A DNA stretch of 5,498 bases. Source: Spirochaetaceae bacterium. Its GTDB lineage: Bacteria; Spirochaetota; Spirochaetia; CADAEX01. The position numbers and the translations under genes were made by a program. The stretch is from NCBI GenBank assembly GCA_009778835.1, contig WRFK01000115.1:1-5498 (forward strand). The letters are read 5' to 3'. Below, piece after piece: positions 1-5,498 of this stretch. How positions within the stretch are numbered: the stretch's first letter is position 1; each line of letters opens with the position of its first letter. The notes under the pieces were generated by a model. The model worked only from the letters and a program-made list of their open reading frames with translations, was not told the origin of the DNA and did no database searches.

Positions 1-1
1 G

Positions 2-2389
2 CATGAAGCAGTAATAGGAGACATTATAAAAGGAAGTAATAATTTAGTAAAAGTAGCTTCAGATTCATATTGCGAAATTCAGTTCACAAACAGAGCTGTT
101 ATAAAAATACAGGAAAATTCCGAAATCGACCTTGCTGTTATTAATACAAGGACAGGGGAAGCCAATGTTAATCTTGATATGAAAATCGGAACAGTCCTTT
201 GCAAAGTACAAAAACTTGCTTCCGAAGAAAGTTTTAGAGTTAAGACACAAACAGCTGTCTGCGGTGTAAGGGGAACAGAATTTGTTGTTTTGGCAGAAAA
301 TGGAAGAGACACAAGACTTAGCGTAAGAGAAGGAGCAGTTACAGTACTTCCAAGATCAATCGATGTTGATAACCTTAGGTCAAGAGTTGCGGGAAAAAAC
401 AATGCTGTTGAATTGATCGATAAGATCGAGAGGCAAGCGCCTGTTGTTAAAGCAAATCAGGAAATTGTGATAGATGAAAAAGTTGTGGCTAATACAAGAA
501 AAGTTGCTGACAGTGTTAATGCTACTATCAATACAATAGAGAAAGAACAAGGCGAAACCATCAGCCAGGCATCGCTAAATAAACTTAATGCAGCTATTTC
601 CGAACAGCAGAAAGTTGTTAATACAAGCGTTGGACAGCCAAAACCACTATCTGAGGAAAGCGCAAAAAATCTCGCACAAATTGATACAATGCAAATGATT
701 GATCTTAATATAGACCTACAGGGAAATATGCCTAAAATTTACAAAATATCTATTGAGTCCTTAACAGAAGGAGCTTATATTGAATTGAATGGAAAATTTA
801 CAGGTATTAACACCTATGCAGGCCACTACGTTGAAGAATCAAAAGTTAGTTTCAATATCTCAAAAGAGGGGTACATACCTTATAAGCTTGAATTTAATGT
901 AACAAACATTACTGCAAAAGCATATAAAATCGAACTTCTGCCCGATCCCAATGCAAAACCAGCAGCTCCAATAGAAAGAACCAAAGAAGTATCCATAAAA
1001 ACACTCCCTGCCAATGCAGATATAGTTATTGAAAATAAAACAGTTGGCAAAGGTGCTTATACAAATTCTTTTGATATGGGAGCAAATATTGTTTTTACAG
1101 CCCAGCTGACCGGTTATACATCAAAAACAGTTAACGTTAAAATCGATGCAAATACACCTTCTGTTATTGAAGTATCTCTTGATAAGATACCGGATACAGA
1201 TAAAACAATAAATATTTCGGTAACTCCAAATGACAGCCAAATCTTAATAAACAGCAGAGCTGTGGGAAGAGGAAAATATAGCGCAGCTTTTAAACTTGGA
1301 GACAAAATTGTCGTAAGCGCCAGCAGAAACGGATATGAGACAAAAACACTAAATATTGATGTTAGAGAAAATACTCAAGAATCATTTAGTTTGACTCTTG
1401 ATAAAAAAGCAATAGATGCTGTTCTCTCTCCTTTTACAAGTAAAGTTGTTACCAAAATTACTTATTCCAATGGAAGAATATTTGCCGCAGATGCATCGGG
1501 AACTGTCTATTCATCAACACTGGAAGGTAAAAGCGAATGGAAAAAAACTACCGCAAATAATCCAAACGGAAACTCTTATCCTGTTGCAGCAGGAAACACT
1601 GTTATTTTCACAGGCACTAAAGAGATGCTTGTTATGGATGCAGCTACAGGTAATGTAAACAATCTGCTTGCACTGGATACAAATTCAACTCATATGTTTG
1701 GAAGAAAAGTTGTTCCTTTTAACAATAGTTTCATATATCCGAGAAATAATTCTCTTCTTATAAGTTCACTTATGAGAAATGCAAAAGAAGAAGTAATAAC
1801 TCTACCTGTAGAAACAGGAATGACACCAGCAATATGGAAAAATTTTATTGTAATAGCCGATATAGAAGGGAATGTAAGGATGATCAATCCTTCCACAAAA
1901 GCTATTGAAGCATCAATAAAAACCTCTGCTGTTCAACCTATAGCTTTAAGCATAGTTATGTCAGGAGATATAGGATATTTTGCAGATAGAAATGGAACAG
2001 TGGTAGCAGTAGATTTTAATAATAAAAAAGTGCTTTGGGAATCAAAAATAAATGATTCAAAGTCAAATGTATTTACAGACTTATCTTATGGCGATGGAAA
2101 TATTTTTGCTCATACAGGAAGCAAGATTTTCTCATTCAATATGCAGACCGGCAAAGAAGCTTTTGCTCCTATTGAATCAACTTGTTCACCAGCTTTTATC
2201 GAAGGAAAACTCTATTACAGCAATATTGGGGGAAGCCTTATTGAAGCAGATGCAGCAACCGGAAAAACCTTGAGAACAATAAGAGTAAATGATGGGACAA
2301 TAACAACCCAGCCTGTTTTTGCTGAAAATAAAATTGTTGTAGGTACTTCGACAGGCAAAATTGTAGTATTAAATCCTGCTGGTTTTTAA
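2..2389 (+). CDS. FecR domain / triple PEGA / PQQ-like beta-propeller protein (5' end outside window)
   Basis: The frame is open to the left edge, so the N-terminus and any signal peptide are missing; 795 residues are visible. The Met at 179 lies inside the FecR domain and is not the start. Visible residues 1-117 form a FecR domain, with a GDIIKG entry and the hallmark VKTQTAVCGVRGTEF at 80-94. A helical, Lys/Glu/Gln-rich linker follows (about 124-234). Three PEGA domains come next (about 248-312, 329-394, 402-467); the second and third share the VGxGxY turn and the GY...KT strand. Residues 480-792 are a PQQ-like beta-propeller with repeated blades such as 'VMDAATGNV', 'VAVDFNNKKVLWE' and 'EADAATGKTL'. 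FecR and PEGA domains are usually extracytoplasmic, so I infer a periplasmic or surface protein with a binding or scaffolding role. The propeller gives no sign of enzyme activity. No sigma factor or TonB receptor is seen nearby, so a classical FecR anti-sigma role is not supported. Domain calls are fairly sure; the function is unknown. Confidence 0.9.
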   Translation, partial: HEAVIGDIIKGSNNLVKVASDSYCEIQFTNRAVIKIQENSEIDLAVINTRTGEANVNLDMKIGTVLCKVQKLASEESFRVKTQTAVCGVRGTEFVVLAENGRDTRLSVREGAVTVLPRSIDVDNLRSRVAGKNNAVELIDKIERQAPVVKANQEIVIDEKVVANTRKVADSVNATINTIEKEQGETISQASLNKLNAAISEQQKVVNTSVGQPKPLSEESAKNLAQIDTMQMIDLNIDLQGNMPKIYKISIESLTEGAYIELNGKFTGINTYAGHYVEESKVSFNISKEGYIPYKLEFNVTNITAKAYKIELLPDPNAKPAAPIERTKEVSIKTLPANADIVIENKTVGKGAYTNSFDMGANIVFTAQLTGYTSKTVNVKIDANTPSVIEVSLDKIPDTDKTINISVTPNDSQILINSRAVGRGKYSAAFKLGDKIVVSASRNGYETKTLNIDVRENTQESFSLTLDKKAIDAVLSPFTSKVVTKITYSNGRIFAADASGTVYSSTLEGKSEWKKTTANNPNGNSYPVAAGNTVIFTGTKEMLVMDAATGNVNNLLALDTNSTHMFGRKVVPFNNSFIYPRNNSLLISSLMRNAKEEVITLPVETGMTPAIWKNFIVIADIEGNVRMINPSTKAIEASIKTSAVQPIALSIVMSGDIGYFADRNGTVVAVDFNNKKVLWESKINDSKSNVFTDLSYGDGNIFAHTGSKIFSFNMQTGKEAFAPIESTCSPAFIEGKLYYSNIGGSLIEADAATGKTLRTIRVNDGTITTQPVFAENKIVVGTSTGKIVVLNPAGF

Positions 2390-2407
2390 CCAAAAAGTAG
2401 AAAATTT

Positions 2408-2429
2408 TGTCCCTTAGAAATAAGGGACA
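2408..2429 (+). other. Perfect 9-bp hairpin with GAAA tetraloop
   Basis: TGTCCCTTA (2408-2416) pairs perfectly with TAAGGGACA (2421-2429) across a GAAA loop (2417-2420), a stable GNRA type. It lies 18 nt after the stop codon of the FecR/PEGA gene. It is not followed by a T-run, so it is not itself a canonical terminator. It could protect the 3' end of the upstream mRNA, or the DNA dyad could be a protein-binding site. The pairing is seen directly; the role is inferred. Confidence 0.6.
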
Positions 2430-2441
2430 TAACAAAGGATG

Positions 2442-2475
2442 AAAAAAGCCAGGGCTAATTGGTCCTGGTTTTTTT
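2442..2475 (+). terminator. Rho-independent terminator after the FecR/PEGA gene
   Basis: CCAGGGC (2449-2455) pairs with GTCCTGG (2462-2468) with one G-U wobble and a short TAATTG loop. A run of seven T (2469-2475) follows directly. The six A's upstream (2442-2447) can pair with the T-run and extend the stem. Because of this A-tract the structure could also terminate transcription from the other strand, but no convergent gene is present. It separates the FecR/PEGA gene from the peptide-binding protein gene, whose ATG is only 26 nt downstream. Confidence 0.88.
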
Positions 2476-2501
2476 ATTAACAAGCGAGGTTAATTGAAAA
2501 T

Positions 2502-4136
2502 ATGTATAAAAAAATATTTATATGTTTTTTTATTTTCCAAATCCTTCTGTCTGCAACTATATCTGCTGATCCCATAAAACCATTATCAGAAACAAATGAG
2601 ATGTTGCAGGATAGCTCCGATTCTTTAACTAAACTTGTTATTGGGTTCCCGCATGGATTGATAGAATATAATCCTCTATATACTTACTCTTCTACCGAAG
2701 CGCAGCTTTATACAGCACTTTATGAAGGGCTTGTTTCGTATGACCCATTTACATTGCAGCCAATTCCGGCTGTTGCAGAAAAATGGGATATAAGCAGCAA
2801 CAAAAAAGAGTTTCTTTTTTATCTAAGAAATGATTCCTATTACTGGGATGGAGTAAATGTAACAGCAAAAGATTTCTGCAAGAGTTGGCTCAAGATGCTT
2901 ATGCCGGGAAATAATTCAGAATATGCTTTTTTACTTGATATAGTCGAAGGGGCAGAACAATTTAGAAAAGGAGAAATTACAGATCCTCAGGATGTAGGGA
3001 TAAAAGCAATTGATGAATATGTTCTAAAAGTAGTTTTAAATAGCCCCGCAGAACACTTTCTTAAAATCCTTTGCCACCATAGTTTTGTTCCTGTACATCC
3101 TTCTTTTATTGATAAAAAAGTATGGACAGATCTCCCATCTGCTCCTGGAAACGGGCCATATTATATACTTAAGAAAAATGAGAATTCTCTTATCCTTACC
3201 AAAAATTTACTATACTGGAATGAACAAAATGTGAAAATTTCCAATATTGAAATAGTTTTTATTGATGATAATCCGGAGATTAATTCCAAACTATTTAACG
3301 AAGGAAAGATTCAATGGTTAACAGGAAGCTTCTCCAGCGAATTAATAAAAGAGAAAAAGCATATAATATTTAATGCCTCTTTTGCTGCCAATTATTTCTT
3401 TTTTAATTCTAAAAATGAACCCTGGGATAATGAAACTCTGCGCCAGGCTTTGGTTTTAGCTGCTCCATTGGAAAAAATAAGAGACAATAACTTTCTTTTT
3501 TTTCCTGCTTCTACACTTGTCCCTCCAATCCCCGATTACCCCCAAATTACTGGATTTGAAAAACAAGATAAAGAAAAAGCAGTGTCTCTCCTTAAAGAGA
3601 ACAATCTAAGCCTTCCCAAAGAACTAGTTATAAAAATTCCCGAATCATTTGAAAGCGCAAGAGTAGCAACAATGCTAAAAGAGTCATGGGAAGAAATCTT
3701 TGGCATAGCAGTAAAAATCAATATTATGAGCTATCAAAACTATTATCAGGATCTAAAAAAAGATGATTATGCGCTTGGCACAATGTCATGGATAGGAGAT
3801 TTTCCGGACCCATTAACATTTCTTCAAATGTGGACAAGTTCAAGCAATCTTAATGATGCAGGTTATAAAAACAGCGCTTTTGACAGCGATATTACAAAAT
3901 CATTATCCTTAATTGGCAGAGAAAGATATGAACTCCTTTCAAAAGCTGAAAAAAAGCTTATAGATTCAGCAATAATACTTCCTGTGAGCTTTACTCCATC
4001 CATAAACCTTGTAAATACAGATATAATCAGCGGCTGGTATCCTAATCCTATTGATATTCATCCCATGAAGTATTTCAAATTCAGAAAAAAAATAATACCT
4101 TATGGCCTTGTTTTCGCAAATTTGGAGCATAACTGA
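2502..4136 (+). CDS. Periplasmic oligopeptide-binding protein of an ABC transporter (OppA/DppA family, SBP_bac_5)
   Basis: This 544-residue protein has the normal length for the family. It should capture peptides in the periplasm and deliver them to an ABC permease. Residues 1-22 look like a Sec signal peptide: KK, then a hydrophobic stretch, with likely cleavage at ISA/DP. The Cys at position 8 is not in a lipobox, so a soluble form is likely. The N-terminal lobe carries 'YEGLVSYDP' (74-82), 'AEKWDIS' (92-98), 'DGVNVTAKDF' (116-125) and 'GNGPYYI' (216-222). The second lobe has 'ETLRQAL' (311-317) and 'WIGDFPDPLTFL' (430-441). Asp433 there aligns by eye with the E. coli OppA Asp that holds the peptide amino group. 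Start: GAGG at 2486-2489 is a Shine-Dalgarno with a rather long 12-nt spacer. No permease or ATPase gene is in the window, so it may be an orphan component or pair with a system elsewhere. The family is sure; the exact ligand is not, and nickel or other solutes remain possible. Confidence 0.93.
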   Translation: MYKKIFICFFIFQILLSATISADPIKPLSETNEMLQDSSDSLTKLVIGFPHGLIEYNPLYTYSSTEAQLYTALYEGLVSYDPFTLQPIPAVAEKWDISSNKKEFLFYLRNDSYYWDGVNVTAKDFCKSWLKMLMPGNNSEYAFLLDIVEGAEQFRKGEITDPQDVGIKAIDEYVLKVVLNSPAEHFLKILCHHSFVPVHPSFIDKKVWTDLPSAPGNGPYYILKKNENSLILTKNLLYWNEQNVKISNIEIVFIDDNPEINSKLFNEGKIQWLTGSFSSELIKEKKHIIFNASFAANYFFFNSKNEPWDNETLRQALVLAAPLEKIRDNNFLFFPASTLVPPIPDYPQITGFEKQDKEKAVSLLKENNLSLPKELVIKIPESFESARVATMLKESWEEIFGIAVKINIMSYQNYYQDLKKDDYALGTMSWIGDFPDPLTFLQMWTSSSNLNDAGYKNSAFDSDITKSLSLIGRERYELLSKAEKKLIDSAIILPVSFTPSINLVNTDIISGWYPNPIDIHPMKYFKFRKKIIPYGLVFANLEHN

Positions 4137-4165
4137 ATATTATTTTTATAAGGCAATTCATATCT

Positions 4166-4194
4166 TTGACTTTTTACAATTTTTGTTGTATAAT
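4166..4194 (+). promoter_or_regulatory. Sigma-70 type promoter for carD-ispD-ispF
   Basis: TTGACT at 4166-4171 matches the -35 consensus at five of six bases. TATAAT at 4189-4194 is a perfect -10 box, and the spacer is the ideal 17 nt. Transcription should begin about 7 nt after the -10 box, near 4201, which is 0-3 nt from the carD ATG at 4203. A short dyad (TACAA at 4175-4179, TTGTA at 4186-4190) sits in the spacer and runs into the -10 box; in DNA this AT-rich it may be chance. I see no terminator between the upstream peptide-binding gene and this promoter, so read-through transcription is also possible. Confidence 0.85.
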
Positions 4195-4202
4195 AAATAC
4201 TA

Positions 4203-4727
4203 ATGGGTAAAAATGTAAAAATTTCCGAACTCAATACAGAGTTTAAATCCAATCAATTTATTGTATACCCAATACAGGGTGTAGGTCAGATAAAATCAAT
4301 AGAAAATAAAACTTTTAAAAACAAAGTAATTCCCTATTATATTATTTATTTTGAAGTATCTGATATGACAATAATGGTTCCTATAGATAAAGCTGTAGCA
4401 GTTGGAATAAGAAAAATTGTAGGGAAAAAAGAATCTGAAAAAGCTTTAAAAATAATATCTGAAAAAGATGAACCTCTTACAACAGATTGGAAATTACGGT
4501 ATCAAATCAATCTTGACCTCCTAAAAAAAGGGACTATAGGCGATATAGCAAAGGTCGTAAGATCCCTTTATCACAGAAGCAAACAGAAAGAACTTCCAAT
4601 ACTTGAAAGAAAGATTTTTGATAGCGCAATCAGGTTGCTTATAGATGAAATATCTCATTCACTCAACAAAACTAAAAGTGAAAGCGAGCATCTTATCTTT
4701 AGCAAGCTTGAAACCGAACATAGCTAA
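4203..4727 (+). CDS. carD: CarD family RNA polymerase-binding transcriptional regulator
   Basis: This 174-residue cytoplasmic protein is of ordinary CarD length. Residues 18-71 form the RNA polymerase-interacting domain shared with transcription-repair coupling factor Mfd, with 'FIVYPIQGVGQIKSIE' and 'MVPIDKA' as landmarks. The helical C-terminal DNA-binding part (about 72-152) has Trp96 in 'DWKLRYQ', matching the conserved Trp that wedges into the promoter at the -10 edge in actinobacterial and Thermus CarD, and 'IAKVVRSLYHR' (115-125). CarD proteins alter promoter open-complex stability genome-wide. The start is well fixed: an in-frame TAA lies at 4194-4196, this is the only ATG/GTG/TTG before the domain, and the next in-frame ATG falls inside it. 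No Shine-Dalgarno is present, and the promoter position predicts a leaderless mRNA. The stop codon overlaps the ispD start by one base. Partners and target promoters in this organism are unknown. Confidence 0.93.
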   Translation: MGKNVKISELNTEFKSNQFIVYPIQGVGQIKSIENKTFKNKVIPYYIIYFEVSDMTIMVPIDKAVAVGIRKIVGKKESEKALKIISEKDEPLTTDWKLRYQINLDLLKKGTIGDIAKVVRSLYHRSKQKELPILERKIFDSAIRLLIDEISHSLNKTKSESEHLIFSKLETEHS

Positions 4728-5410
4728 TGCAAAACTATATTGCGCTAATAACCGCTGCAGGGGAAAGCCGCAGAATAGGCGGAACAAAAAAAGAACTTAT
4801 AAAAATAGATGAAAAAGCAATAATTTATCATGCTGTTCTTCCGTTTGTAAAAACCGGGCTTTTTAAGACAATATTTATTACCTGCCAGCAGGAATTTGAA
4901 AACGAATTCCGCAACTGCCTCGGCGAAATAAGCAATTACAATGTTATAGAATTTGCTCCGGGCGGAAAAACAAGACAAGAGTCTGTTTTTTCAGGGTTAA
5001 AAGCCATGAAACATCTTAATCCTGAAATCGTATTAATTCATGATGGGGCAAGGCCTTTTATAACAGAAGATATAATTAAAAATGTTATCTCTGGAACTCT
5101 TGAATATGGCGCATGCGCTCCATTGATACCTGTTGTGGATTCAATAAAAATAGTGGAAAACAATTTTATAACAGGGCACACTCATAGACAATCTCTTATG
5201 GCAATTCAGACTCCGCAGGGTTTCAAATTCAGCGATATACTTGAGTGCCATATAAAAGCCAAAGATAGTAAAAGACCTTTTACCGATGATACAGAAATAT
5301 ATTCTCTATCCGGAAAAAATATTCATATTGTTGAAGGCTCAAGGGAAAATATAAAAATTACCTATCCCGATGATATTAAAAATTTTATCAAAGGCAGAGA
5401 ACATGAGTAA
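4727..5410 (+). CDS. ispD: 2-C-methyl-D-erythritol 4-phosphate cytidylyltransferase
   Basis: IspD joins CTP and 2-C-methyl-D-erythritol 4-phosphate to give CDP-methylerythritol and pyrophosphate, the third step of the MEP isoprenoid pathway. At 227 residues it has full family length. The nucleotide-binding loop 'AAGESRRIGGTKKE' (10-23) supplies Arg16 and Lys22, the equivalents by alignment of E. coli Arg20 and Lys27. A Ser replaces one loop glycine, a change I believe is common in this branch. Other landmarks are 'TRQESVFSGL' (82-91), 'IHDGARPFI' (104-112, Asp106), 'HRQSL' (152-156, Arg153), 'QTPQGF' (161-166), 'TDDTE' (186-190) and 'ENIKITYPDDI' (207-217, Lys210, matching E. coli Lys213). 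All expected catalytic residues appear present. The ATG shares its A with the carD stop (TAATG) and has no clear Shine-Dalgarno, so translation probably depends on ribosomes ending carD. It is a separate gene, not an IspDF fusion, because it stops before ispF continues in another frame. Confidence 0.96.
   Translation: MQNYIALITAAGESRRIGGTKKELIKIDEKAIIYHAVLPFVKTGLFKTIFITCQQEFENEFRNCLGEISNYNVIEFAPGGKTRQESVFSGLKAMKHLNPEIVLIHDGARPFITEDIIKNVISGTLEYGACAPLIPVVDSIKIVENNFITGHTHRQSLMAIQTPQGFKFSDILECHIKAKDSKRPFTDDTEIYSLSGKNIHIVEGSRENIKITYPDDIKNFIKGREHE
5391..5394 (+). promoter_or_regulatory. Ribosome binding site for ispF
   Basis: AAGG lies 8 nt before the ATG at 5403, inside the last codons of ispD. 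Unlike carD and ispD, ispF therefore has its own plausible Shine-Dalgarno, which supports the choice of start. Confidence 0.55.
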
Positions 5411-5498
5411 TTTAAGAATAGGGCATGGATATGATATTCATCGTCTTGCAGAAGGGAAAAAACTAACAATAGGCGGAGTTATAGTGCCATACAATAAA
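5403..5498 (+). CDS. ispF: 2-C-methyl-D-erythritol 2,4-cyclodiphosphate synthase (3' end outside window)
   Basis: Only the first 32 residues are in the window, but they are diagnostic: 'RIGHGYDIHRL' (5-15) followed by 'LTIGGVIVPY' (21-30) is the IspF N-terminus. Asp11 and His13 correspond to the divalent-metal ligands Asp8 and His10 of E. coli IspF. The enzyme cyclises CDP-methylerythritol 2-phosphate with release of CMP, the fifth step of the MEP pathway, as a cytoplasmic trimer. The start overlaps the last 8 bases of ispD in a different frame, so the two are cotranscribed and probably translationally coupled. The rest of the gene, normally about 155-160 codons in total, lies past the right edge. 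Confidence 0.95.
   Translation, partial: MSNLRIGHGYDIHRLAEGKKLTIGGVIVPYNK

Noticed and set aside
79..402. Minus-strand open frame of 107 codons opposite the FecR domain.
   Set aside because: It is antisense to a clearly coding domain, has no recognisable motif and no ribosome binding site; it is a shadow of the real frame.
179..2389. Start of the FecR/PEGA gene at the Met codon at 179.
   Set aside because: The frame is open and codes for recognisable FecR-domain sequence back to position 2, so the true start is upstream of the window.
2238..2483. Minus-strand open frame across the terminator region.
   Set aside because: Its composition (Leu/Phe/Gln-rich) follows from reading A-rich coding DNA backwards, and it spans the terminator hairpin. 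No domain is recognisable.
2494..2515. TTGAAA followed by TATAAA near the start of the peptide-binding gene as a promoter.
   Set aside because: The spacing is far too short, and any transcript would begin inside the coding region.
4175..4190. TACAA-N6-TTGTA dyad in the carD promoter as an operator.
   Set aside because: Five-base arms in very AT-rich DNA are expected by chance, and no local DNA-binding repressor is encoded. It is noted in the promoter entry only.
4727..5498. A bifunctional IspDF fusion.
   Set aside because: IspD ends at a TAA (5408-5410) and IspF begins in a different frame with its own ATG at 5403 and an AAGG upstream. This is a normal gene overlap, not a frameshifted fusion.

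Overview
The window is AT-rich with strong use of AGA and ATA codons. All five recognisable genes lie on the + strand. It reads as ordinary chromosome of a diderm bacterium that makes isoprenoids by the MEP pathway. A FecR/PEGA/beta-propeller surface-type protein beside a CarD-ispD-ispF cluster fits an anaerobic spirochaete. CarD-ispD linkage also occurs, from memory, in Clostridia and deltaproteobacterial lineages, so the taxonomic guess is only moderate. I see no insertion sequence, CRISPR array, tRNA or rRNA.

Layout. (1) From the left edge to 2389 runs the 3' part of a large exported-type protein with a FecR domain, a helical linker, three PEGA domains and a C-terminal PQQ-like beta-propeller. 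(2) The gap 2390-2501 holds two consecutive RNA hairpins. The first is a perfect 9-bp stem with a GAAA loop; the second is a good intrinsic terminator. (3) 2502-4136 is a full-length periplasmic oligopeptide-binding protein of the OppA/DppA family with a signal peptide and no lipobox. (4) The 66-nt gap 4137-4202 carries a near-consensus sigma-70 promoter (TTGACT, 17 nt, TATAAT) placed so close to the next ATG that the transcript should be leaderless. (5) 4203-5498 is a tightly packed operon: carD (RNA polymerase-binding regulator), ispD (overlapping carD by 1 nt) and the beginning of ispF (overlapping ispD by 8 nt, cut by the right edge).

Functionally there are two cell-envelope genes, probably for periplasmic scaffolding or sensing and for peptide uptake. 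They are followed by an independently promoted housekeeping operon that ties a global transcription factor to two steps of isoprenoid precursor synthesis. No obviously new system is visible. The points most worth a second look are the predicted leaderless carD start with no Shine-Dalgarno, the FecR-PEGA-propeller architecture, the double hairpin, and the translationally coupled carD-ispD-ispF arrangement.
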